A DNA stretch of 38,203 bases from Setomelanomma holmii (lineage: Eukaryota; Ascomycota; Dothideomycetes; Pleosporales; Phaeosphaeriaceae), in NCBI GenBank assembly GCA_010015745.1, contig ML978201.1:194185-232387 (forward strand), given 5' to 3'. A model generated the notes under the pieces. The model was not told where the DNA came from. It saw only the letters and a list, made by a program, of their open reading frames with translations, and did no database searches. This document shows, piece by piece, positions 1 to 9,367 of this stretch (its first letter is position 1; every line of letters begins with the position of its first letter). A program made the translations under genes and the position numbers.

Positions 1-822
1 GGAGGGGAGGGACTGCGCTGAATTAACTATCTGAGGTGGGCGGAGCTACATATATAGACTGCCGCACATGAGCTATCCCAACTTGTACTAGAGTAGATCT
101 GGGCAAGGCCCAAACCGTTACAGATCGGAATCAAACCGGGACTAGCTCAACCCAGTGACGCCACTGAGGGACTTCCTGGTGTTTCCCTCCATCTTTCACC
201 TCATCAACCTGGCTGCGGCATGAACGATACTGCACACCAAAAACCTCGAGCATATGATAAGAAGCCTTTGACCAAAGTAATGACCTTCCTGTAGATGCAC
301 GAGTCGTTTGCTTTCACGACGGAGATTCCAGCCGGGAGCTAACAAGACAAAAGCTTCAGCGACTCAAGACAGGTGGGCTCTTCTGTTGATATTTTGTGCT
401 TGGTATGTTCAAAGAAACAATATCATAGCTCGCTGCTGAATCGTGAACGCAAGGCTCGCCCAGGCAGCGAAATACTGGTGACGATGCACTCTCTTTGCGC
501 TGTGCCAGCAAGGTGCAAGGTTGCAAATAAGCCCCTCGCACTTCCCTTCCGGACTATCAGATTCACCATTTTGTGCAAGTCTAAAAATCTTGTGAAAGAA
601 CATATCCTTCTAAGGCCGTGCGGTCCGATTCCGAAAGCCACTACAACTCTACTCTCACCTGCATCCATCAAGCATTCCTACGAATATCTTTTACGATGCG
701 AGGCAATGGCTTAGAGTCATATGGGGAGTCGAGCCACTTGTACTATTCAGATGCGCGTCCCGGTGTACGAGCTGCATGTGAGACATCTACTGACGTCGCA
801 CACTAACCTTTAGATTGTAACC
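1..822. other. no supported gene
   Basis: Only short overlapping open frames of 60-113 codons occur on both strands and none shows a recognisable motif. A TTTAG acceptor-like sequence lies just before the ATG at 823, so an upstream exon of the next gene could end in this stretch, but I could not identify one. Confidence 0.4.
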
Positions 823-1449
823 ATGTTTCCGGATTTCATGTCGATCAGCCATCGGCAGTACCACAACAACAAACAGGTGCCACTAACCCTCTACACTTCG
901 CCTGGCCTGTACATCGTCAGTTCCAATGCTATCGAAGATCCAAAGGCATATGCTATGTTGCATTGCCTTGAGGGGGCGAAAGCGTGCCATGGCATAGCAA
1001 GATTATCCGATAACCTGTATGCGGTACTGACTTCACGAACGACCTATCGACCTCCGCTCAACCATTCCCAGCTTGAAGCTGGTACATCTGCGCTCTGGCA
1101 AGTCCATATATCGCGATGGGAAAATTCCAGAGTTGTCCTGGTGGAAAAGCTGGCAGACTTCCGTGAATCGGGCTTGCTCACCAAAATGGCTGCAATACCG
1201 AGCCCGGAGACTGCAGCACAAAATACGGTACCAGATACCTGCAAGAGACCACAGGTTTTCATCACAGGCTCAATCAATGGTGCATTCCTACTCTTCGATC
1301 CCAACATCGGAACGACGTCAACGTGGCTGTCTCATCCTGGCATGGCATGCGCGCCATTTGAGAATCTACGACGCGAGCGTCCCAAGATGCTCAAGAGTAT
1401 CAACCCTTTCATGCATATACTAGGAAATTACTGGTATCGCGTACTTTGA
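823..1449 (+). CDS. SMP-30/gluconolactonase-like beta-propeller fragment
   Basis: The frame encodes 208 residues. Its blocks follow the order seen in fungal SMP-30/gluconolactonase-like proteins: SPGLYIV near residue 27, LYAVLTS near 66, ALWQVHISRW near 91 (usual form WKVDL), LADFRESGLL near 110 (usual form DIPEAGFLNG), VFITGSINGAFLLFD near 145 (usual form LLIADS..G.V.R.D), and a last block ending SINPFMHILGNYWY (usual form GINGI...YLYFTN). The family usually exceeds 300 residues, so the N-terminal blade and the last blades are missing. The frame stops right after the block that normally precedes the final blades. I infer a truncated or decaying copy. Signal peptide and metal-binding acidic residues are not apparent. 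The family hydrolyses lactones or acts as secreted propellers; no activity can be claimed here. Confidence 0.4.
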   Translation: MFPDFMSISHRQYHNNKQVPLTLYTSPGLYIVSSNAIEDPKAYAMLHCLEGAKACHGIARLSDNLYAVLTSRTTYRPPLNHSQLEAGTSALWQVHISRWENSRVVLVEKLADFRESGLLTKMAAIPSPETAAQNTVPDTCKRPQVFITGSINGAFLLFDPNIGTTSTWLSHPGMACAPFENLRRERPKMLKSINPFMHILGNYWYRVL

Positions 1450-1635
1450 CGGATATGTCTATTACACCCTCATATGCCATGAAATTCGGTGTTCATCCGC
1501 CCGCAAGCCAAAAGCCTTGCAGCGCGAGTGGAAGACTCCCATCACTAGAGACTTTTAAGCTGCACTAGTTCATTATTAGCTCGCTATGAACCAAAAAAAC
1601 CCCTGCGTGCGCGTTGTATGATGTGGAAGTGTAGC

Positions 1636-1832
1636 AGTGGAATACAAGAGTAAAACGATGTATAGAACATTATAATAGTGGATAGAACATTATAACAGTG
1701 AATGGGAGTGCAGGACAATAATCAGAAGAGCATAATGATGTGTAGAAGAGTATAGTAATAAACAGGAGAGTATGACAGTGAATAAAAGTGTATGATAGTG
1801 AATACAGGAGCATGACAGTAAGTGGAAGAGTG
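1636..1832. repeat. degenerate ~20-bp minisatellite, about 10 copies
   Basis: About ten head-to-tail units of 19-22 bases can be laid out. The best units read AGTGAATACAGGAGCATGAC and AGTGAATAAAAGTGTATGAT, with others drifting to AGTGGATAGAACATTATAAC. The purine-rich strand bias (runs of AGTG, AGAAGAG) is kept across the array while individual positions drift. It lies between the lactonase-like fragment and the 3' end of the membrane-protein gene, with no coding potential. Confidence 0.7.
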
Positions 1833-2187
1833 CTTCGCTAAGAACATTAATTATCTAGAGGTTATTGCTGTCAGGCTTCAAGCCTATCTTGCAGCTGGAC
1901 TGTGTTCATCTTCCTCCTATAGAACACCAAAGTAATAAAATAATAGCGCAGATCACATCAAGGATAAAACATATAAGTTCAATTGCTCGTACAACCACTG
2001 CAGGTCTCCTCGACCAGCCATCTGCGATCTCGAATCATGAGCGCACATAGCGCTAACGTGTTGAGGATAGTGTAAAAGTGCGCTGTAGACCAATACGCTT
2101 GAGCAGAGTTAGAGATTTATGTACGCATGTCTGTCTCAATCCTCTTGTCTGGCTTAGCCTTCCACGGACGAATCCACGCCTTCAGAC
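1833..2187. other. intergenic, nothing recognised
   Basis: A 61-codon open frame at 1865-2050 has no recognisable motif. The segment probably holds the 3' UTR and terminator of the minus-strand gene that ends at 2188. Confidence 0.4.
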
Positions 2188-3326
2188 TCATTTCAGCGGC
2201 GTAGCGGGAGCCACACCCGGCGAATGCGGCGACACAGCTGACATACTCGGACTCGCATGCCCACCGTACGGACTCGCACTCTTAACTTCACTTCCCTGAC
2301 CTCCATACAGCTCACTCGGCGGCTGCTGCATCTCCGCCATGGGCGCCTGATGCTGATGCTGATGCTGCCACTGCGTCTGCGCCTGCGCATACTTTTCCGC
2401 CTGTGTCCCGTTCCCGTTCGCAGTATACGCATCATGGTATTGTGGCGGGTTTGCGGATGCTTCAACGATGGGCGGTTGGCCTGATACTTGTTTCTTGTAT
2501 TTGTTTGCGCGCATGGCGAAGAAGACCGCTGCGCCTAAGAGGGCAATTCCCGCCAGGGCGCCGATGACGATGCCTGCGATTGCGCCGCTGGAGAGTTTGG
2601 ACGAAGATGAGGATGAGGCGGGAACGGATGTTGAGGAGCTTGAGGAAGCGGGTACGTTTGTGCCGGATGCGGAGGCTGGTGTTCCGGATGAGACTGCTGA
2701 GGATGCGATGCGGCTTGACGATGCTTGGCTTGAGGCGGTTGAGCTAGCTTGTGCAGAGCTCACGACGCTGGAGGATATGAGGACGCCTTTGAATTGTAGG
2801 GGAAGTTGAACGAGTCCGACACCAGTGGAACAGCAAGCAGTATTTCCTCCGCCGCAACACCAGCGCTCGCTATCTGCTCTTCCGTTGCACGATGTCAATT
2901 CTGTGTTGCCCAGTGTGCCTCGAGTCTGTTCGCAGATGTCGAGGCAGTTTCCACTCGTGAAGTTACTGTTGGTGCAAAAATTCGCGAAGAACCTGAAGTC
3001 CCATGTTAGCAGGCAAGACGCAACGTCCCAACTTGAGCTACGCACTTCGTCGTCTCAACTCCATTCTTAGTGACACGATTTTGACATAATCCATTTGCTA
3101 AACACTCGTCCTTGGTATCTCCGTTCGCTGCGTCTCCACCGGCAGAGTTAGTCCGGTTGGTCGCACAGCATATTGATGAAGGCCCAGGAGGAGTGCATGG
3201 CGCGATCATGTTATAAAAAGTCGGATCATTTGGTAGACGGTTGCCGTCGATATTGTAGCACTGAGACTGCGCGTAGACATTCTGTGCGACGATGAGGGTG
3301 GCGGCACCGAGAAGTGTGGTCCGCAT
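2188..3326 (-). CDS. cysteine-rich single-pass membrane protein with Ser-rich stalk
   Basis: Two exons, 3326..3046 and 2992..2188, joined across a 53-nt intron (donor GTGCGT, branch GCTAAC, acceptor CAG), give 361 residues. I chose ATG 3326 over the ATG eight codons upstream because it starts directly at a signal peptide (MRTTLLGAATLIVAQ, cleavage near VYAQS). The ectodomain has many cysteines, including SSICCATN and WCCGGGNTACC. A Ser/Ala-rich low-complexity stalk follows, then one transmembrane helix (IAGIVIGALAGIALLGAAVF) and a cytoplasmic tail rich in Gln, His, Pro and Tyr (QWQHQHQHQ). This is the layout of fungal Mid2/WSC-like wall-sensor or glycoprotein families, but I recognise no conserved named domain. 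A cell-surface role is inferred from topology alone. Confidence 0.8.
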
Positions 3327-5064
3327 CGTGGTATCGTGGACAATGTGCACCTACTTCGAGGTTGAGATCCGGCTCAAGATGAAACCTTGTGGTTCTGAGT
3401 TACGGCGATGATGATGTGACACCTGCGAGACCGAGCAAGACAATACAGGGAAAAGAAAAAGAGTGACCAAACCCCAGTTGACAGGGCTGGGCGCTACCAG
3501 GTATATCAATCATGTCAATGTTGATCATGAAAGTGAACCCCCGTCCACGCGAACGTACGGGGGCCGAAAGGCCAGCTAGTGGCCCATGTAGGCCCGTCCC
3601 GCATGGGTTCCACCACTCAGGGACCTGTGATTCGTCCCGAAGAATTGAAGTTATGCAGCCACTAGAACCATACAAGCATCAGGGCTTAGGACGGGTCGCC
3701 TTGCGCCACACTTGGTTTAGCATTCGGTGAGATGTGTTGACGTCTTACGCTGAAGCAAGGGACGGAATCTTCGCCTCGCGAAAACGCGCCGGGTAAAGCC
3801 CTAAGTATCGATGTTGTTCATAGTGGCGTAAAAAACCTGGAGTTCGTATCGAAATTGCAATGCGCATGCACAGCACTTTTCATGACCTTTGTTGATGAAG
3901 ATGTCGAGCTCGTTAAGTCACAGCGTCGGCGCCGGGAGGCCTGAAAGCTTCACGCGTGAGGCAATGTCTTATTTTCTGTCAATCCTTACCATATACAATC
4001 ATGCAAGGCAAATACAGCCACGCCAGCTACTATTGAGGCTTGCACAATCGGACAGTGTCGATTGTCGAAGGACTTGGAGTCGTTTCAATCTGTGGCTGTG
4101 AAGTGTGGAGTTGTGCGCCTGCCCAATTACCACATCTGTATAGCGCAGCGGCTCCCCAGGCGCGAATTGTCCATGAAGGTTTCAGCCACGATACTGCTGG
4201 AAGCCTTGAGCCTCCGCTGTATGCCCATTAGTAGGATTAGGCATCGCTGTTTTGCCTTCGCTCGCCAGACTTCTCATTCGAGCACGTCCGATCATGTGAC
4301 TCTGGCTGGAATATGTCCAGTCGTCGACGTTTCTTCCGCGAGGATCGTGCGCTGCCACTAATAGATCGTGTCGATTTCATGTCAGGGGTAAGACGTGGTC
4401 TGGTCGATGAATACGAAGTCATTGGGCGTACCAGAGCAGGGTGCTGTTTGCTTCGCGGAGAGTCGATTGATAGGAAGAAGCAGCGGTGCAATTGGCCGAT
4501 GGGCCGTCGCTTATGTTCCATAACTCCTAGCGTTAGAGGCACGATGCGAACACGTCTTACGATTCCATTTGCGATGCTGCGTGTGCGCAAGATTCTATAG
4601 ATGGCGGAAAGTGATGCAGGGTGATGATGTGGAAATGGCGTGTGCTGCGGAAGAGGAAAGAGCACCCGAGATGACCCGAACAGGCGTGTCCCACGTGCGC
4701 ACTTTCCGCTGGTTCGATCTCACCCTGATTTGCATCACCCATAGCGCAATCCCCACGACGATGCATCCGGTCAATATCGCTTCGTGAAACGATTTGAGAC
4801 ACGATATTATTTTAATCCCAGAAAACCATGAGTCTGCATCTGGAAGCACAATATGAAATGTGAAATATATGCAATGTATTGCTGAGAGCAAACTATGAAA
4901 TCTGGTGAGTCGGAGAACATGCTCTTCTTTTCCATATGCTGACCCAACCAAGAGAGTATTGTATATTGCGCCATTAGCGAACCAATCCAACGCCAGCGAT
5001 GCGAAACGCTCAAAGTACCTGTCAAAAACAAAGGGGATGAACTCCGCTCTTCTCAGCGCTCGTG
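3327..5064. other. intergenic, no supported gene
   Basis: Several open frames of 70-157 codons exist (for example minus 4237..4665, minus 4595..5068, plus 4313..4600). None shows a domain, signal peptide or splice-supported extension, and they overlap one another on opposite strands. The right end must contain the 3' UTR of the gluconokinase gene. I see no tRNA or obvious repeat. Confidence 0.4.
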
Positions 5065-5823
5065 TCATTGTCTTGGCTCAGCCACCAGAACGCAATCGAC
5101 CGCAGCACTTGCGAGCAACTTGACGTCCTGAATGGTGCCCTTCACGTCCACAATCTCGACGTCCTTGAGCTGCTTGCACTCCGCCTCATCGGGCTCCTCA
5201 AGAGCCGCAAACTGGCTATCGACCATGGCGTCCTTCATGTAATGACCTTGCCTGGCGCGAACTCGGGCGAGGAGTGTAGCCTTGTCGGCACGAAGATACA
5301 CAAAGTGAACGTTCGCGTTCGGGTCTTCATCGTAGAGTCGGGCGGTTCGTATGACGTCGCGGTACTTTTTCTTAAGGGCACTGCAAGTGACAACGACGCC
5401 TTTCGCACCGTTCTTGAGACAGCGTAGCGCTTCGTCACGGAGGAGAATGAGCCAATCCCAGCGGTCTTCGTCATTGAGAGGGATGCCGGCAGCCATTTTG
5501 TCGATGTTCGCTTTCGGGTGAAACTGTTCCGGTCAGCATATTGAGACGTATTTATTTAGATGAAGACAACTAACCTCGTCTCCCTCAATGTAGTGGAACC
5601 CATATCGCTCAGAAAGGTGCATAGCAATCGTACTCTTGCCGCACCCTGCTGGCCCGGTGACAATCAAGATATGATGATGGCTTGGGATGGTCATGCTGGA
5701 TGCTTTGGTGGCGTTCAGTGAAGTGGAAGAGACGGACGGCGACACAGAGTTAGAGATGGGCGGTGTGGGCGGCGAAGCATAATGTAGTGGAGCTGCTTGT
5801 GACTGTTCAACAGTTTGCAACAT
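5065..5823 (-). CDS. gluconokinase (D-gluconate kinase)
   Basis: Exons 5823..5575 and 5523..5065 flank a 51-nt intron (GTTAGT...ACAG) and give 235 residues. The protein phosphorylates D-gluconate with ATP to 6-phosphogluconate, feeding the pentose phosphate pathway in the cytosol (EC 2.7.1.12). Visible motifs are the P-loop GPAGCGKST near residue 56, EGDE split by the intron, then FHPKANIDKMAAGIPLNDED, which is the family signature, followed by DRWDWL and a late VYLRAD with RARQGHYM. The splice restores the signature exactly. The first 43 residues are a Ser/Pro/Thr-rich extension absent from bacterial enzymes. A second ATG at residue 44 (MTIPSHHHILIVTGPAG) would give a compact 192-residue enzyme, so start choice is open. 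Confidence 0.93.
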
Positions 5824-7144
5824 GATGGCAGGTTTGCGGGACGAATGGGACGGGTCCGGTGAAGTATGTATAGTTGAGGTACAGGTACGACGCTAATATG
5901 TGAGTTGGGCTCCCAAGGATAAAGGGACGGAGATGGTCTCTAGTAATATAGTGTTGGGAGACGGATGTAACCAAGAGTATGCGGGCTGATGGTCAGCAAT
6001 AACGAGAAGCCAGATTTGGATATGGGGCAGGGCACATTTAAAGACGTGGGCGCCTCGTGTGGAAATTCCTCCCGCGCAGGTCGCCGGAAAGCATGACGGC
6101 AAGGGTGGGATCAGAGTTTGGTGCAGAACAGTAGCGGCCGTGGCTTGATGTCACGACGAACCGATCGTGTGCGAATCAGCGCCAGCTGCGTCCAGTCGCC
6201 CGACTCATTCCAGTCCAGTGATACTTGCGACGACTGGGGTCAAGGTGGGACGAAATGCTCCCCTCCTGCCTGGCCCGGCGAGCCGGACCTGGAGAAGCGA
6301 GCTGCGTGTAAGTTGTCGGCGTTTGAAGATTGACCCATAGCGCGTGGGATGATGCATGTGGCGGATGGAGTAAGGCGTCACATCGATGGCCTCCCCGCAC
6401 TTTACACCCCAGTCATCGTCAGGTACTGCTGCATCTTGCATGATCCAGCGCAGACAGTGCCAGCACAGCACCCTTGGATCGGTACCACGGCGCCGTTGCC
6501 TGCGCATGTGCGCATGCTGGAGCTGTTCGAAGAGGCTCTGCGATTTGACTACATGGTGTTGAGACGGCTTGCTTGCAGACAGGCGAGGACATGAAGCCGT
6601 TGGATAATGACGCGTGGGGGTCACACGAGGCGAGTGAAGTTTCTTCGGGCCGGAGACGGTTGAGCACGGTCGAGCCAACCCGATGAAAACCAAGGGATGC
6701 TCAGCTCCCGAAGGAGGAGTGAACGGCAGATGGAGCAAAGCGCCCCGAAGCTGCAGCTGATCGTGTGCGCTCACCGCTTGCCGCGTGCAGCCACATATTG
6801 CGTGTCCAACACGTCCACTATGCGCGACGCGTGCCCTTCGATGCTTGAGACTGAACTCATGTGACCACAAACGAGATCGATGTCAGAGGTGACGTAGGCT
6901 GGAGGGGTGGGTGAATGTTTGCCGCGATTAGAGCGGTGATGCAACAGGACAAGGACTCGTAAGGCTGCGGGGAAGTGGCAGCCCACGCGCGCTCAACTGT
7001 GGCTGAGACATCGCGCTAGGACCATCACTAGCCACATTTTGTGGCGGCAGCTAACCGGCATCATCAGCCAAGTTGACCGACGACCGTTGATAGCTCCATC
7101 GCATCCAGGTACGCGCCCACCAGTTGAAAGCAGAGCCGCCCACC
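5824..7144. other. intergenic between divergent gluconokinase and VPS26, nothing recognised
   Basis: The longest frame (minus, 6205..6870) is 221 codons, but its composition is that of an antisense run and it overlaps several others. The stretch must contain promoters for the divergent gluconokinase and VPS26 genes. I found no repeat, tRNA or convincing exon. Confidence 0.4.
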
Positions 7145-8243
7145 ATGTCCTACTTCTTCTCCACCCCGGTCGACATCGATATTGTGCTTGAGGACCTCGA
7201 TGACCGCTCCGCCGTCGATGTGAAGCTCGACAAGAACCGCAAAGAGAAGGTGCCGCTGTATCTCGACGGCGAGTCTGTCAAGGGCCAGGTCACAGTGAGA
7301 CCTAAAGATGGCAAGCGACTGGAGCACACTGGTATCAAGGTGCAATTCATAGGCACAATTGGTGCGTGGTCTAATCTCGGGCTTCTATAAGTTTGCAATA
7401 GGCGCATTTAGGCTGACATGCATCATAGAGATGTTCTTCGACCGCGGCAACCACCATGAATTCCTCTCTCTCGGCCAAGAGCTGGCAGCGCCGGGCGAAT
7501 TGCAGCATCCACAAACCTTTGACTTCAACTTCAAGAACGTGGAGAAGCAGTACGAGTCGTACAATGGCATCAATGTGAAGCTGCGCTACTTCGTCCGCGT
7601 CACTGTTTCGCGGCGCATGGCAGATGTGGTGCGGGAGAAGGACCTCTGGGTGTACTCTTATCGGATACCGCCGGAAACAAACAGCAGCATCAAAATGGAT
7701 GTCGGTATCGAGGACTGCTTGCACATCGAGTTCGAATACTCCAAGTCGAAATACCATCTGAAGGATGTCATTGTTGGCAGAATATACTTCCTTTTAGTGC
7801 GGTTAAAGATCAAGCACATGGAATTGTCGATCATTCGGCGAGAGACAACTGGCGCAGCTCCGAATCAGTATAACGAGAGCGAGACTTTGGTCCGCTTTGA
7901 GATTATGGATGGATCACCCTCACGAGGTACCATCGCTCTAGTCCTATGCCGTGACGTGCTGACAAAGTTGCAGGAGAGACAATTCCTATCAGACTGTTTC
8001 TGGGTGGATTCGACCTGACACCCACGTTCCGTGAAGTGAACAAGAAGTATTCAACCAGATACTACTTGAGCTTGGTCCTGATCGACGAAGGTATGGCTAC
8101 CCACTATGGACTCCCGCGTTGGAAACTGACAATCTTGAGATGCCCGACGATATTTCAAGCAATCTGAGATCGTCCTATTCCGACAAGCACCAGAAGGCCT
8201 CACCCTGGCACAGGAACAGAACAAATTGATGGCTGTGTCGTGA
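7145..8243 (+). CDS. VPS26: retromer complex subunit VPS26
   Basis: Four exons (7145..7361, 7429..7926, 7974..8090, 8140..8243) separated by introns of 67, 47 and 49 nt give 311 residues, the usual length. VPS26 is the arrestin-fold subunit of the retromer core with VPS35 and VPS29, which returns cargo from endosomes to the Golgi. The sequence reads as a textbook member: FSTPVDIDI at the start, HTGIKVQFIGTIEMFFDRGN spanning the first junction, FPF-type beta core with YNGINVKLRYFVRV, IKHMELSIIRRE, the junction GSPSRGETIPIRLFLGGFDL, and DEDARRYFKQSEIVL across the last junction. Every splice keeps frame and restores family sequence. The ATG at 7145 has a good context (CCCACCATGTCC); the upstream in-frame ATG at 7124 would add seven unrelated residues. 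Confidence 0.97.
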
Positions 8244-9367
8244 TGGCCGAAATCACCCGCCCATAATATATCTGGACACAGCAGCATTTGGCGTTGTGCA
8301 CGAGGTCTGCCCATGGTCCAGACGGTATTCAGGATGCACATTCTTGGCCCTCAACCATGCTCATCCCCACGCAGCCATGCCCGCACTCTCCAATCGGGGC
8401 ATTAGTGATAGTGTGCATGAGCAACTGCTTCCAGAAGCCGGGTCGCAGCTTATAGATACCACAACCGCGAATCCAAACCAAGTAACCTGTCACGGGCAAA
8501 GAAGGCAATTTTCCCCGGGCAATCCACGCTAAAGTGAAGCCTCAAAGCCTCGACTGGTGGGACCTGGAATTTTCGTGACATGCTGTTGCATCGGCTCTTC
8601 TGGGCCTGCACGCTAATCAGGGCTTGCAGCGCAGGTGGTTCGATCGAGTCATGCTCGGCAATTGGCCTCTCGCCACTCCGGCAACCGCCTTCAAGCTTCA
8701 TCATGGACATTCCCTAGAACATCCAACAGTAATTAACGTCGCAACAGCAGCGCTCCCATGACAATTGGCGCTACTCTTACTGGCACCGATACACTAATGT
8801 ACATAAAAACATAATTGATACAGCGACACCGAGGATGTCTTAGGGATTGTTGCGATCAATAGGCTGTCGCACAAGTGTCCCGTAGCGGCTTGCAACAACA
8901 TCACAGATGGCTGCACAAGAAGACATTGCACGATATTCGCCGCTTCGAACGATGTCGGTCCAATTTATTCGGCATCGCGGCACCTTGTCGATTTTCATAT
9001 CGCGATCGCAAGGTAAGAAATGCGGAGACTGACCAGGATTCCTCATCAGCATTGACTCTCGGAAAGAGCTCTTCAACAACCACTTTCATCTCATTGGATG
9101 CATTCGCAAGATTCGCCGTGATGGAGCTCCTTGCACAGCGAGATCTTTATGAGGTAGGGTCAAAAGGACTAAATCGGCAGAATATGCCAGTGCCATGACA
9201 TCACCCATGCGATTTTGCACTTTCCCATCATTCGATTGCGCAAATGCCATCTGGTAGGCGAGGAGTGTCTGAAAATCCAACATTTTGTGATATATGTCGA
9301 ACGGCACTGCTGAGACCTGCTCATCAGCATCGATCAAGCTACAGAAACGCTACATGCGATACTCCAA
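8244..9367. other. intergenic, possible small unknown ORF on minus strand
   Basis: Minus-strand frames at 9086..9337 (contains IYHKMLDFQTLLAYQMAFAQ, no ATG start) and 8901..9089 (contains VVVEELFPRVNADEESW) read more like protein than their neighbours and overlap by four bases in different frames. They may be remnants or exons of one unknown gene. I recognise no family. The rest of the segment shows nothing. Confidence 0.25.

Noticed and set aside
4237..4665. 142-codon minus-strand open frame and its plus-strand partner at 4313..4600
   Set aside because: Neither shows family similarity or structure, and each is the antisense of the other.
4708..4722. GGTTCGATCTC as a tRNA B-box
   Set aside because: No matching A-box, acceptor or T-arm stem could be found around it; the same holds for a similar match near 8638.
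4595..5068. 157-codon minus-strand open frame beginning at the 3' end of gluconokinase
   Set aside because: It overlaps the last codons and 3' UTR of gluconokinase on the same strand, and shows no domain or splice support.
6205..6870. 221-codon minus-strand open frame
   Set aside because: Overlaps other frames on both strands, has His/Arg/Ser-rich composition typical of chance frames and no recognisable motif.
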